Below the pieces are notes generated by a model, which had not been told where the DNA came from, searched no databases, and saw nothing but the letters and a program-made list of their open reading frames with translations. Shown here one piece after another: positions 8,218 through 15,371 of a stretch of 64,000 nucleotides of DNA (position 1 is its first letter; every line of letters starts with the position of its first letter). Source of the DNA: Streptomyces sp. WM6386 (GTDB taxonomy: Bacteria; Actinomycetota; Actinomycetes; Streptomycetales; Streptomycetaceae); the NCBI RefSeq assembly GCF_000972385.1, contig NZ_JXTE01000018.1, forward strand, positions 55,579-119,578, given 5' to 3'. The position numbers and the translations under genes were made by a program.

Positions 8218-8727
8218 CTAAGGCAGGAAGACCCAGGTGTAGACGGAGCCTGCGAGAGCGCCCCCAGCACTCAGGTACATCAGCCATTTGGTGATGTCGG
8301 GGCGCGGCAGGGTCGCCCGGTTCGCAACCTCGCGTTGATGTAGCCGGAGCGCCTCCGTTGCTAGCGCGTTGGCAAGACGGTCCTGTAGTTCGGCGATGGC
8401 GTCGGAAGCGAGCGCGGCCGACCGGTGCAGCCGTGTGCCTTCCTGCTCAACTGCAATCAAGATCGGCGCCGTCAGCAAGCATAGGAAGCCAGCCAAGCCG
8501 TACAGCTTCGCCTGGATCGCGGCACCGTACGCCGCTCCCACAATCGCCAGGAACAGCACGAGCGTCTGAAGCAGGGTCAATGCTCGGCTCCGTCGGTTCT
8601 CGTACCAACGCCATGCATGGTCAAGTGCGATAGCCAGCGTCTCGCGCTCCCCCTCGGTCACCCGCCACACGATCCCAGACAGTGAGGGAGCGGTCCACAG
8701 GCTCGGGAGGGGGTTGATTACTGCCAT
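8218..8727 (-). CDS. Small membrane protein with two to three TM segments
   Basis: 169 residues. A predicted amphipathic helix (ERETLAIALDHAWRWYENRRSR) precedes two adjacent hydrophobic segments (about 50-70 and 72-92). A charged helical stretch follows, and a third hydrophobic segment ends the protein (about 147-168). I do not recognise a named family. The order of juxtamembrane helix, 2TM hairpin and coiled helix recalls SLATT-type membrane effectors, but this is only architectural resemblance. It is cargo of the gpmA element. Confidence 0.6.
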   Translation of the reverse strand: MAVINPLPSLWTAPSLSGIVWRVTEGERETLAIALDHAWRWYENRRSRALTLLQTLVLFLAIVGAAYGAAIQAKLYGLAGFLCLLTAPILIAVEQEGTRLHRSAALASDAIAELQDRLANALATEALRLHQREVANRATLPRPDITKWLMYLSAGGALAGSVYTWVFLP

Positions 8728-8762
8728 CGCGTTGGCCGGAGGGGCTCCGGAGCTGGGACCTG

Positions 8763-8815
8763 TCTGGAACCTCCGAGGTCAACCAACAACGACCGACAAC
8801 GACCACCAACGACCG
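8763..8815 (+). repeat. Arm-type repeat and CAACGACC repeats near attR
   Basis: The third copy of TCTGGAACCTC (8763-8773) is followed by three close copies of AACGACC spaced by a few bases (about 8786-8815). Their position inside the right end mirrors the repeats inside the left end, which is why I read them as recombination-protein sites. Confidence 0.5.
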
Positions 8816-8877
8816 CCCGACCGCAGGTCAGTTGAGGTGTGCACCCCGCTGACCAGCCCCAAAAACCGGGCGGTCGA

Positions 8878-8898
8878 AACCAGGGCAAGAAGAAGTAG
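8878..8898 (+). other. attR core
   Basis: Right copy of the 21-bp repeat identical to the end of gpmA, followed directly by the hairpin that would have terminated gpmA before insertion. Confidence 0.82.
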
Positions 8899-8909
8899 GC
8901 CGTACGAAT

Positions 8910-8950
8910 CAAGCCCCCTGCCCGCGGCCTTCCCGCAGGCAGGGGGCTTG
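8910..8950 (+). terminator. Displaced native gpmA terminator
   Basis: A 13-bp stem (CAAGCCCCCTGCC at 8910-8922 with its complement at 8938-8950) around a GC-rich loop. It follows the right copy of the gpmA stop codon by 11 bp, the normal distance for the gpmA terminator in an uninterrupted chromosome (inference). Confidence 0.75.
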
Positions 8951-9125
8951 TCTCTGGGCCGGGGCCCTGCAGTGACCCGCGATGCGGACCCCGCGTGCAG
9001 GGCCCGGGTTCCGCTTCACACCCGCACCCGTCTCACCTTCGCCCCGCCGGGCGCAGGCAAGGAGTCCGTCAACCCCCGGACAATTCCCTGACCGCACACC
9101 CACCCCGCCCACTACCGTGCGCCCC

Positions 9126-9677
9126 ATGCGACGCATGTGGTGGGCGGTCGGCGGCGGGTTCGCCGCGGTGGCACTGACGGTGGGCGGGTGGCTCGTGGCC
9201 GCGGACAAGGGGTATCCGTTCGCGGACGCGCGGGCCTGCGAGGGCAGCGATGTGCCGTTGGAGGTGGAGCTCGACGTCGTGGGCCTGCCGATGCCGACCG
9301 GTGCGCGGGACATCCACTACGTCACCCACCCCACCGTCGGATCCGGGGACGTCGAGCTGGCCGTCGCCTTCCGCAGCACCGCGAAGGCGATGCGTGCCTA
9401 CCTCGAACAGAACAAGATCGTGACGAGCGGGTTCACCCACCTCGCCGACGGCCGTTTCCTCACCGGCGACGTCGGCACACCTCCCGCCTACCTGGGCCTG
9501 TGCGGCGGCGTCCCCCCGATCCACGCGCCCGCCGTCCTCGTCGAGCAGCAACGCGCCGACTTCGGCGGAGATCCGGAGACCGTCGACATCGCCCTGCAGA
9601 CGAACCCCGGCGACATCAGCACCCTCCGGCCCACCACCGAGGTCCTCCTCACGGTCACCCGAACCCCGGGCACCTGA
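9126..9677 (+). CDS. Membrane-anchored or secreted hypothetical protein
   Basis: 183 residues. A short Arg/Trp start is followed by one hydrophobic segment (WWAVGGGFAAVALTVGGWLVAA, about 4-26) that could be a signal anchor, then a soluble extracytoplasmic domain with two Cys (RACEGSD, LGLCGGV). I recognise no family. ATG at 9126 was chosen over a longer frame because the extension is proline-rich and precedes the hydrophobic segment. It is convergent with the Cys-rich small gene and separated from it by a hairpin terminator. Confidence 0.72.
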   Translation: MRRMWWAVGGGFAAVALTVGGWLVAADKGYPFADARACEGSDVPLEVELDVVGLPMPTGARDIHYVTHPTVGSGDVELAVAFRSTAKAMRAYLEQNKIVTSGFTHLADGRFLTGDVGTPPAYLGLCGGVPPIHAPAVLVEQQRADFGGDPETVDIALQTNPGDISTLRPTTEVLLTVTRTPGT

Positions 9678-9718
9678 CCCGCACACCCGAGCCCGCACCC
9701 CCCTGCCCGCCCACGCGA

Positions 9719-9746
9719 AGGGCCCCGGCGCGATCACCGGGGCCCT
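9719..9746. terminator. Bidirectional terminator
   Basis: AGGGCCCCGG (9719-9728) pairs perfectly with 9737-9746 around an 8-nt loop, between the convergent genes ending at 9677 and 9774. Confidence 0.75.
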
Positions 9747-9773
9747 CACCGTCGTACGACAAGAAGCGCGACG

Positions 9774-9932
9774 TCAGCCGCACTGGCACGGATTGCCCGA
9801 CTGGCACCCGCACCCGCAGCCCGAGCCGCAGCCGCACGCGCCTATCAGCATCAGGTTCCTGATCTCGGCGGGCTGCTCGGTCGGGCGTTCCTGCGTGGGG
9901 TCGGGCGTGGGGGTGCTGGGGGATTCGGTCAT
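9774..9932 (-). CDS. Small cysteine-rich C-terminal peptide
   Basis: 52 residues from ATG at 9932, with a strong GAGGAGGG ribosome site a few bases upstream. The first two thirds are Pro/Thr/Glu-rich and uncharged. The last third carries seven Cys in a CGCGSGCGCGCQSGNPCQCG tail. The spacing is metallothionein-like, but there is no match I can name. The strong ribosome site and typical Streptomyces codon use argue that it is real. Metal binding, or a role as a modified peptide substrate, are both possible; neither is shown. Confidence 0.65.
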   Translation of the reverse strand: MTESPSTPTPDPTQERPTEQPAEIRNLMLIGACGCGSGCGCGCQSGNPCQCG

Positions 9933-10044
9933 GGGTCCCTCCTCGAGGCAAGGGTCTGACTCTCGGCACAGACCCTGTCCCCATTGCATGCCCGCCCACG
10001 AGGTCGCATCAACGGCGCACTGAGGCTTGCGCGCGCCCCGAACA

Positions 10045-10112
10045 GGCCGCGCACACCCCGGTTGGACCAGGAGTCAGGCCGCCGCAGCCCCGGTTCGACC
10101 AGGAGCCAGGCC
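10045..10112. repeat. Two tandem copies of an about 33-bp unit
   Basis: CCCCGGTTGGACCAGGAGTC and CCCCGGTTCGACCAGGAGCC recur with the same flanks in the gap upstream of the Cys-rich gene and downstream of phoU. No function is evident. Confidence 0.5.
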
Positions 10113-10139
10113 CCCGCACACCCCCGAGAGGCCTAAAGC

Positions 10140-10829
10140 TCAGGCCCCCTCCACCCCCGTCGCCGGCTGGATGTCCGCCTGCAGATCGTCCGCGTGCTCA
10201 CCCGTCACCAGGAACACCACTCGCTTGGCCACCGACACCGCGTGGTCGGCGAACCGCTCGTAGTAGCGGCCCAGCAGGGTGACATCCACCGCCGTCTCGA
10301 TGCCGTGCTTCCAGCGGTCGTCCAGCAGGTGCTGGAAGAGGGTGCGGTGCAGGAGGTCCATCTCGTCGTCGTCCTGCTCCAGCTGGAGCGCCAGGTCGAC
10401 GTCCTTGGTGATGATGACCTCCGCCGCCTTCGCCATCAGACGCTGGGCGAGCTGGCCCATCTCCAGGATCGTGGCGTGCAGGTCGTGCGGGATGGCACGC
10501 TCCGGGAAGCGCAGCCGGGCGAGCTTCGCCACGTGCTGGGCGAGGTCGCCCGAGCGCTCCAGGTCCGCCGACATCCGCAGGGAGGTGACGACGATACGGA
10601 GGTCCGTGGCCACCGGCTGCTGCCTGGCCAGCAGGGCTATGGCCCGCGCCTCCAGCTCGTGCTGGAGGTCGTCCACCTTCTGGTCGGCCTCGATGACACT
10701 CTCGGCCAGCTTCAGGTCGGAGTCGAGAATGGACGTCGTGGCGCGCCCGATCGCCGACCCCACCAGCCGGGCCATCTCCACCAGACCGTCGCCGATCGAG
10801 TCAAGTTCCTCGTGGTACGCGTCCCGCAT
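10140..10829 (-). CDS. phoU: Phosphate signalling regulator PhoU
   Basis: 229 residues, almost all helical, with the two PhoU repeats. Each has the metal-binding E/D-x-x-x-D pattern (SADLERSGDLAQHVAKLA near 100; RYYERFADHAVSVAKRVV near 200). PhoU damps PhoR-PhoP signalling in response to phosphate transport. It begins MRDAYHEELDSIGDGLVEM; ATG at 10829 was chosen because it has a GGGA ribosome site and the upstream frame lacks family similarity. Divergent from phoR, with the PHO box in the 235-bp gap. Confidence 0.95.
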   Translation of the reverse strand: MRDAYHEELDSIGDGLVEMARLVGSAIGRATTSILDSDLKLAESVIEADQKVDDLQHELEARAIALLARQQPVATDLRIVVTSLRMSADLERSGDLAQHVAKLARLRFPERAIPHDLHATILEMGQLAQRLMAKAAEVIITKDVDLALQLEQDDDEMDLLHRTLFQHLLDDRWKHGIETAVDVTLLGRYYERFADHAVSVAKRVVFLVTGEHADDLQADIQPATGVEGA

Positions 10830-10958
10830 CAGGGATCCCTCTCTTACGTCTGCCTCGGGGGTTCCGGGGGCCAGAACCAGCCACCGGAAACATCCGACGA
10901 CCGGCGCTGTGAACCCCACGCTCCCACGTTCGGCCCTGTACGCGTCGATTTCCGTCAC

Positions 10959-10991
10959 CCCAAATGAACCAACACTGGCTCCAAGGTGAAC
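10959..10991 (-). promoter_or_regulatory. PHO box (PhoP operator) between phoU and phoR
   Basis: Read on the minus strand, three contiguous 11-bp units: GTTCACCTTGG, AGCCAGTGTTG, GTTCATTTGGG. Streptomyces PHO boxes are tandem 11-bp direct-repeat units with a conserved GTTCA core; the outer two match well and the middle one is degenerate. This implies PhoP control of phoU and autoregulation of phoRP. Confidence 0.85.
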
Positions 10992-11064
10992 TCTGGGCGA
11001 CGAGTGTTCGAGCTCGCACCTCGAAGGCTGTGGCCAGGAGCGATCCCGTGCCTAACCTGGATGC

Positions 11065-12363
11065 ATGGACGTGAACGCGGCGGTCGCCGCAGTGGCAGCG
11101 ATCGCCGGAGCACTTACCGGCGTGATCGCCATGCTGGCGTTCCGCTTCAGCGAGCGGGAACAGAAGCGACCCACCCGTACCTCGCTGCACACCGACCCGG
11201 TGCTCCCGCCGGGCGTGGACACCGTCCTGTCCGTCCTCCGCTCCTCCGCCGTCGTCCTCGACGAGGCCGACGGGGTCGTCAAGGCCAGCTCGGCCGCCTA
11301 CGCCCTCGGCCTGGTCCGCGGCGGCAAACTCGCCGTCGAGCCCATGCTGCAGATGGCCCGCGACACCAGGAGAGACGGAGAGATACGACAGGTCGAACTG
11401 GATCTGCCGAGAAGGGGAACCGGACGCGGCGAGGCCCTCGCGGTCTCCGCCCGTGTCGCCCCCCTCGGCTCGCGGCTGGTCCTCCTCCTGGTCGAGGACC
11501 TCACCGAGGCCCGCCGCATCGAGGCGGTACGCCGTGACTTCGTCGCGAACGTCAGCCACGAGCTCAAGACCCCGGTCGGCGCCCTCTCCCTGCTGTCCGA
11601 GGCCGTCATGGACGCCTCCGACGACCCCGAGGCGGTGACGCGCTTCGCCGGCCGTATGCAGATAGAGGCGACCCGGCTCACCAACCTGGTCCAGGAGCTC
11701 ATCGACCTCTCCCGGGTCCAGAACGACGACCCCCTGGAGGACGCCGAACCCGTCCGGATCGACGAACTCGTCGCCGAGGCCATCGACCGCTGCCGCCACC
11801 AGGCCGGCGCCAAGCAGATCACCATGGCTGCGAGTGTGGGGGTGCCCGGAGGGCTCGATCAGGGTGGTGGTGGGCGACGGGCTGGCGGCACCGCCGACCT
11901 CAGGATCTGGGGCAACCGCGGCCAGCTCGCCGCCGCCCTCGGCAACCTCGTCGAGAACGCCGTGAACTACTCCCCGGCCCGCACCCGCGTCGGCATAGCC
12001 GCCCGCCGGGTGACCGCGCCCGGCGGAGACCTCATCGAGATCGCCGTGACCGACCAGGGCATAGGCATCTCCGACAAGGACAAGGAGCGCATCTTCGAGC
12101 GCTTCTACCGCGTCGACCCGGCCCGCTCCCGTGCCACCGGCGGCACGGGCCTGGGCCTGGCGATCGTCAAGCACGTGGCCGCCTCCCATGCCGGGGAGGT
12201 CACGGTGTGGAGCTCGGAGGGACAAGGCTCCACGTTCACCCTGCGGCTGCCGGAGGCGGGGGCTGCCCGCGACCGCGCACATCACCCGGCCGACCTCGAT
12301 GACGAGGACGGACCCGACCCATCCCCGTACGAACCGCTTCCCGCCCCGGAGGTCCTTCCGTGA
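11065..12363 (+). CDS. phoR: Phosphate-sensing histidine kinase PhoR (SenX3-like)
   Basis: 432 residues. One N-terminal TM helix (about 5-26) is followed by a degenerate PAS-like region, a HisKA domain with the phospho-acceptor His in FVANVSHELKTPVGALSLL (about 163-180), and a HATPase domain with N box LGNLVENAVNYSP, G1 DQGIGI, F box ERIFERFYR and G2 GTGLGLAIVKHV. A low-complexity Gly/Arg insertion (GLDQGGGGRRAGG) interrupts the start of the ATPase domain. It phosphorylates PhoP under phosphate limitation. Its TGA overlaps the phoP GTG start (GTGA), so the two are translationally coupled. Confidence 0.95.
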   Translation: MDVNAAVAAVAAIAGALTGVIAMLAFRFSEREQKRPTRTSLHTDPVLPPGVDTVLSVLRSSAVVLDEADGVVKASSAAYALGLVRGGKLAVEPMLQMARDTRRDGEIRQVELDLPRRGTGRGEALAVSARVAPLGSRLVLLLVEDLTEARRIEAVRRDFVANVSHELKTPVGALSLLSEAVMDASDDPEAVTRFAGRMQIEATRLTNLVQELIDLSRVQNDDPLEDAEPVRIDELVAEAIDRCRHQAGAKQITMAASVGVPGGLDQGGGGRRAGGTADLRIWGNRGQLAAALGNLVENAVNYSPARTRVGIAARRVTAPGGDLIEIAVTDQGIGISDKDKERIFERFYRVDPARSRATGGTGLGLAIVKHVAASHAGEVTVWSSEGQGSTFTLRLPEAGAARDRAHHPADLDDEDGPDPSPYEPLPAPEVLP

Positions 12364-13040
12364 CCCGAGTGCTTGTCGTCGAGGACGAGGAGTCCTTCTC
12401 CGACGCCCTGTCGTACATGCTCCGCAAGGAGGGCTTCGAGGTCGCGGTCGCGACCACGGGGCCCGACGGACTCGACGAGTTCGAGCGCAACGGCGCCGAC
12501 CTCGTCCTCCTCGACCTGATGCTGCCCGGCCTGCCGGGCACCGAGGTCTGCCGTCAGCTGCGCGGCCGCTCCAACGTGCCCGTCATCATGGTCACCGCCA
12601 AGGACAGCGAGATCGACAAGGTCGTCGGCCTGGAAATAGGAGCCGATGACTACGTCACCAAGCCCTTCTCGTCCCGCGAACTGGTCGCCCGTATCCGGGC
12701 CGTCCTGCGCCGCCGCGGCGAGCCCGAGGAGGTCAGCCCGGCCGCGCTGGAGGCCGGCCCGGTCCGGATGGACGTGGACCGTCACGTGGTCACGGTCTCC
12801 GGCTCCAAGATCGACCTGCCCCTCAAGGAGTTCGACCTGCTGGAGATGCTCCTGCGCAACGCGGGCCGCGTCCTGACCCGCATGCAGCTCATCGACCGCG
12901 TCTGGGGCGCCGACTACGTCGGCGACACCAAGACCCTCGACGTCCACGTCAAGCGCCTGCGCGCCAAGATCGAACCGGACCCGGGCGCGCCCAGGTATCT
13001 GGTGACGGTCAGGGGCCTCGGCTACAAGTTCGAGCCGTAG
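12360..13040 (+). CDS. phoP: Response regulator PhoP (RegX3-like)
   Basis: 226 residues, OmpR/PhoB class. The receiver domain has the acidic pair VEDEES, the phospho-acceptor Asp in LVLLDLMLPG (about 52) and Lys in DDYVTKPFSSREL. The C-terminal winged helix ends DTKTLDVHVKRLRAKIEPD and VRGLGYKFEP. It binds PHO boxes and controls phosphate scavenging and, in Streptomyces, many antibiotic pathways. GTG start at 12360 inside the phoR stop. The last 70 bp of the gene are repeated at 13131-13200. Confidence 0.96.
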   Translation: MTRVLVVEDEESFSDALSYMLRKEGFEVAVATTGPDGLDEFERNGADLVLLDLMLPGLPGTEVCRQLRGRSNVPVIMVTAKDSEIDKVVGLEIGADDYVTKPFSSRELVARIRAVLRRRGEPEEVSPAALEAGPVRMDVDRHVVTVSGSKIDLPLKEFDLLEMLLRNAGRVLTRMQLIDRVWGADYVGDTKTLDVHVKRLRAKIEPDPGAPRYLVTVRGLGYKFEP

Positions 13041-13130
13041 ACCGACCCGGCTGGTGAGCCGACGGACGGAGTCCGGCGCAGCACTCCGAAGCCCCGCGTA
13101 GCGGTGCGAGGGGTGCGTCGAGGATGGTGC

Positions 13131-13200
13131 TCGAACCGGACCCGGGCGCACCGCGGTACCTGGTGACGGTCAGGGGCCTGGGCTACAAGTTCGAGCCGTA
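13131..13200 (+). pseudogene. Duplicated 3' scrap of phoP
   Basis: 70 bp that match phoP 12970-13039 at 65 of 70 positions. The differences are mostly synonymous, so the scrap would still encode EPDPGAPRYLVTVRGLGYKFEP followed by TAA. It lies 91 bp after the phoP stop with no start or DNA-binding helix of its own. The near-synonymous divergence suggests it came from another phoP allele by recombination rather than a recent local slip (inference). Confidence 0.8.
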
Positions 13201-13219
13201 AGCCGTAAGCCGTACGACG

Positions 13220-13259
13220 ACGAAAGGGCGGGGCCTCCGGAGAGGTCCCGCCCTTTCGT
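13220..13259. terminator. Bidirectional terminator after phoP
   Basis: A 13-bp perfect stem (ACGAAAGGGCGGG at 13220-13232, complement at 13247-13259) whose 3' arm ends in CCCTTTCGT. It serves phoRP on one strand and the lipoprotein gene on the other. Confidence 0.85.
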
Positions 13260-13288
13260 CTACGACGAGACAGCCGTCGTACGACTGC

Positions 13289-13951
13289 TCAGTGCCCGGC
13301 GGCAGCGCTCTCGGTCGCCGTGGCGGATGCCGATGCCGCGTCGGTCGCGGTCTCCGTCGCCGAAGGCGAGTCCGTGCCGGTGGCCGACTCGGTCGGGGAG
13401 GGCGAGGTGCTCTCGCCCGTGCCCGGCGCCTCGGGCATCTCGGTGGGGCCCCACTTCTCGAAGAAGCTCTTGGCCGGCACCACGAAGGCCCGCAGGCTCA
13501 CCGCACCGGTCTTGCTGAAGGTGAAGGTGATCTTCTGCGCGTTGCCGTCCTGGACCGCCTCACGGCTGCTGGGCAGGACCGCGGAGGCGTTGCCCTGGCC
13601 GCCGAGGACGAGGTAGCCGCCGGCCGGGACGGTCAGCTTGCCCTTCCCCTTGGCGGCGGCGAGCTCGGCGGTCTTGCCGGCGTCGTCCACGGTGACCGAG
13701 TCCAGCGTCTCGGCGGTGGGGCCGCTGTTGAACAGGGTCGCGGAGATCACGGCCGGACCTGTCGACTCCAGGTCGGGCTGGGTGATGACGACGACGTTCT
13801 GGATCTTGATGTCACCGACGGAGGTGGCCGCGTTGTCCGGCTTGATCTCCAGGGTCTGGGCGTTGTTGCCGGCCGCACACGCGGAGAGCGAGGCGATCGA
13901 GAACGCGATGGCGGCGGCCGCGAGGGCACCGCGTCGAAGGCTGCTGCTCAC
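13289..13951 (-). CDS. Putative lipoprotein
   Basis: 220 residues from GTG at 13951, which has AAGGAG 11 bp upstream (an ATG at 13987 is an in-frame alternative). An Arg-containing start and hydrophobic run lead to the lipobox LSAC. A beta-rich domain follows (IKIQNVVVITQPDLESTGPAVISATLFN), reminiscent of small extracellular copper-chaperone-like folds but without the Met/His ligands I would need to call one. The last 50 residues are a Ser/Thr/Ala/Glu low-complexity tail. Surface lipoprotein of unknown role; conserved beside phoRP in streptomycetes (from memory). Confidence 0.78.
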   Translation of the reverse strand: MSSSLRRGALAAAAIAFSIASLSACAAGNNAQTLEIKPDNAATSVGDIKIQNVVVITQPDLESTGPAVISATLFNSGPTAETLDSVTVDDAGKTAELAAAKGKGKLTVPAGGYLVLGGQGNASAVLPSSREAVQDGNAQKITFTFSKTGAVSLRAFVVPAKSFFEKWGPTEMPEAPGTGESTSPSPTESATGTDSPSATETATDAASASATATESAAAGH

Positions 13952-14106
13952 GGCGGCGGCAACTCCTTGACTCGAACGGGGGCGCATAAAGCCGCCCTAA
14001 GTGTCTGTCAGCGGCCTTAGGTTACCGAGCCGTTCCCGCGTCACCGCACCCGACCCTCCCCAACGGGCCGTCTTCCGCACCGCAGGGGCTAGTCACCACC
14101 CCCCAC

Positions 14107-14126
14107 AAGTGACTCACGAGTCACTT
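14107..14126. promoter_or_regulatory. 9+2+9 palindrome in the carD upstream region
   Basis: AAGTGACTC-AC-GAGTCACTT is a perfect inverted repeat in the 611-bp gap between the lipoprotein start and carD. Operator-like; protein unknown. The rest of the gap, apart from the repeat at 14214-14264, shows nothing else I can name. Confidence 0.4.
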
Positions 14127-14213
14127 TGAGCCCACACTCGTCCGCCATTCACATAAGAGTCCTCCACACCCGCTCGCAAATCTTCCGTGAAGGAAATCGC
14201 CATCGCCCACGAA

Positions 14214-14264
14214 ATTGATCACGGGCTGATCCGGAGGGTGCTCACGATTGTGAGTGATCAATTC
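14214..14264. repeat. Inverted repeat AATTGATCAC / GTGATCAATT
   Basis: Perfect 10-bp arms at 14214-14223 and 14255-14264 separated by 31 nt, about 300 bp upstream of carD. AT-rich for this genome, hence noticeable; it could be a pair of operator half-sites. Confidence 0.4.
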
Positions 14265-14562
14265 CGGAAACGGCGCGGAAGCGACTCCGGGCACCGAACG
14301 GAGTAGCGGAAGTCGCACACCTGGAACCAGACATATGGGGACGTTCGTCTACGCTGGAGGGCCTCCGGATGTGTGTAACGTACGCGTTTCACCTCCCCCG
14401 GAGAGCCGCTCCGACCTGCGAATACCTTCTTCCGCTCGGCCTCCGCAGCACGTTCCTGTTGTTGTTGTCAAGCCCCGAGATATGCCCTGACCTGCGAAAA
14501 CGCCATTCAGAACCCGCAGTTTCCGTGTTACCCTGGATAGCCACGGAAGGGGTACCTGTCAC

Positions 14563-15045
14563 ATGACGTTCAAGGTTGGCGACACCGTGGTCTATCCCCA
14601 TCACGGGGCCGCGCTGATCGAGGCTATCGAAACTCGCCAGATCAAAGGCGTGGACAAGACCTACTTGGTGCTGAAGGTCGCCCAGGGTGACCTGACGGTA
14701 CGTGTGCCAGCGGACAATGCGGAGTTCGTCGGCGTGCGTGATGTGGTCGGTCAGGACGGGCTGGACCGGGTCTTCGAGGTGCTGCGCGCGCCGTACGCCG
14801 AGGAGCCCACGAACTGGTCGCGTCGTTACAAGGCAAATCTGGAGAAGCTCGCCTCCGGCGATGTCATCAAGGTCGCGGAAGTCGTGCGTGACCTGTGGCG
14901 TCGTGAGCGTGAGCGCGGACTTTCCGCAGGTGAGAAGCGCATGCTCGCCAAGGCCCGCCAGATCCTGGTGAGCGAGCTCGCCCTCGCGGAGAACACGAAC
15001 GAGGACAAGGCCGAGGCCCTGCTCGACGAGGTCCTCGCGTCCTGA
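14563..15045 (+). CDS. carD: CarD family RNA polymerase-binding regulator
   Basis: 160 residues. The N-terminal Tudor-like RNAP-interaction domain ([21 protein letters not shown], then [18 protein letters not shown]) binds the beta subunit. The helical C-terminal domain ([41 protein letters not shown]) contacts promoter DNA and carries the conserved Trp that stabilises the open complex. CarD/CdnL is essential in mycobacteria and acts mainly at rRNA and housekeeping promoters. Monocistronic, with its own terminator. Confidence 0.96.
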   Translation: MTFKVGDTVVYPHHGAALIEAIETRQIKGVDKTYLVLKVAQGDLTVRVPADNAEFVGVRDVVGQDGLDRVFEVLRAPYAEEPTNWSRRYKANLEKLASGDVIKVAEVVRDLWRRERERGLSAGEKRMLAKARQILVSELALAENTNEDKAEALLDEVLAS

Positions 15046-15117
15046 CGACGCACGCTGCCGCCAGGTTCGGCTCAGCACATTGCCGCGTCCTCTGAATGAG
15101 AGAAACGCTGCAAAGAA

Positions 15118-15166
15118 ATGCCGCGGTGCCCGATGACGTAACCATTGTCGCCGGGCGCTGCGGCAT
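15118..15166 (+). terminator. Terminator after carD
   Basis: Imperfect 15-bp stem (ATGCCGCGGTGCCCG at 15118-15132 against 15152-15166, two G-U-type mismatches) with a 19-nt loop. The remaining sequence to ispD (15167-15371) shows no feature I can name. Confidence 0.6.
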
Positions 15167-15371
15167 GTTCACGCCCGGACACTGATTCCGTCCTGCACGG
15201 GCCGACTCTGCCCCGGCGCTCACATCTTCGGGGGCGAGCCCCGATACTTGGCGTGCCGGGCCCGGGCAGCAGGCTCGACCGGTGTCACGGAAGGGTCCGG
15301 TCAAGACGTCGCGCCCGGCACGCTGTCTGGCCTACCCACCTTGGCCGAGCACACAAACCTGACAGGAACCG

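Larger units (their letters stand above)
6167..8898. mobile_element. Integrated element remnant in the 3' end of gpmA
   Basis: A 2.7-kb insert bounded by a perfect 21-bp direct repeat (6167-6187 and 8878-8898) containing CCAGGGCAAGAAGAAG and the gpmA stop codon. Inside are a truncated tyrosine integrase adjacent to the left end, a YozE-like gene, a small membrane protein gene, arm-type direct repeats near both ends, and three palindrome-rich non-coding regions. There are no replication, transfer or excisionase genes, so this looks like a decayed integrative element or prophage. The repeat is directly seen; integration by the resident integrase is inference from established tyrosine-recombinase biology. 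Confidence 0.85.

Noticed and set aside
10801..12285. 494-codon minus frame opposite phoR
   Set aside because: Antisense shadow of a gene with all histidine-kinase motifs intact.
13041..13201. Second response-regulator gene after phoP
   Set aside because: Only the last 70 bp of a regulator are present, with no start, receiver or full winged helix, so it is a scrap.
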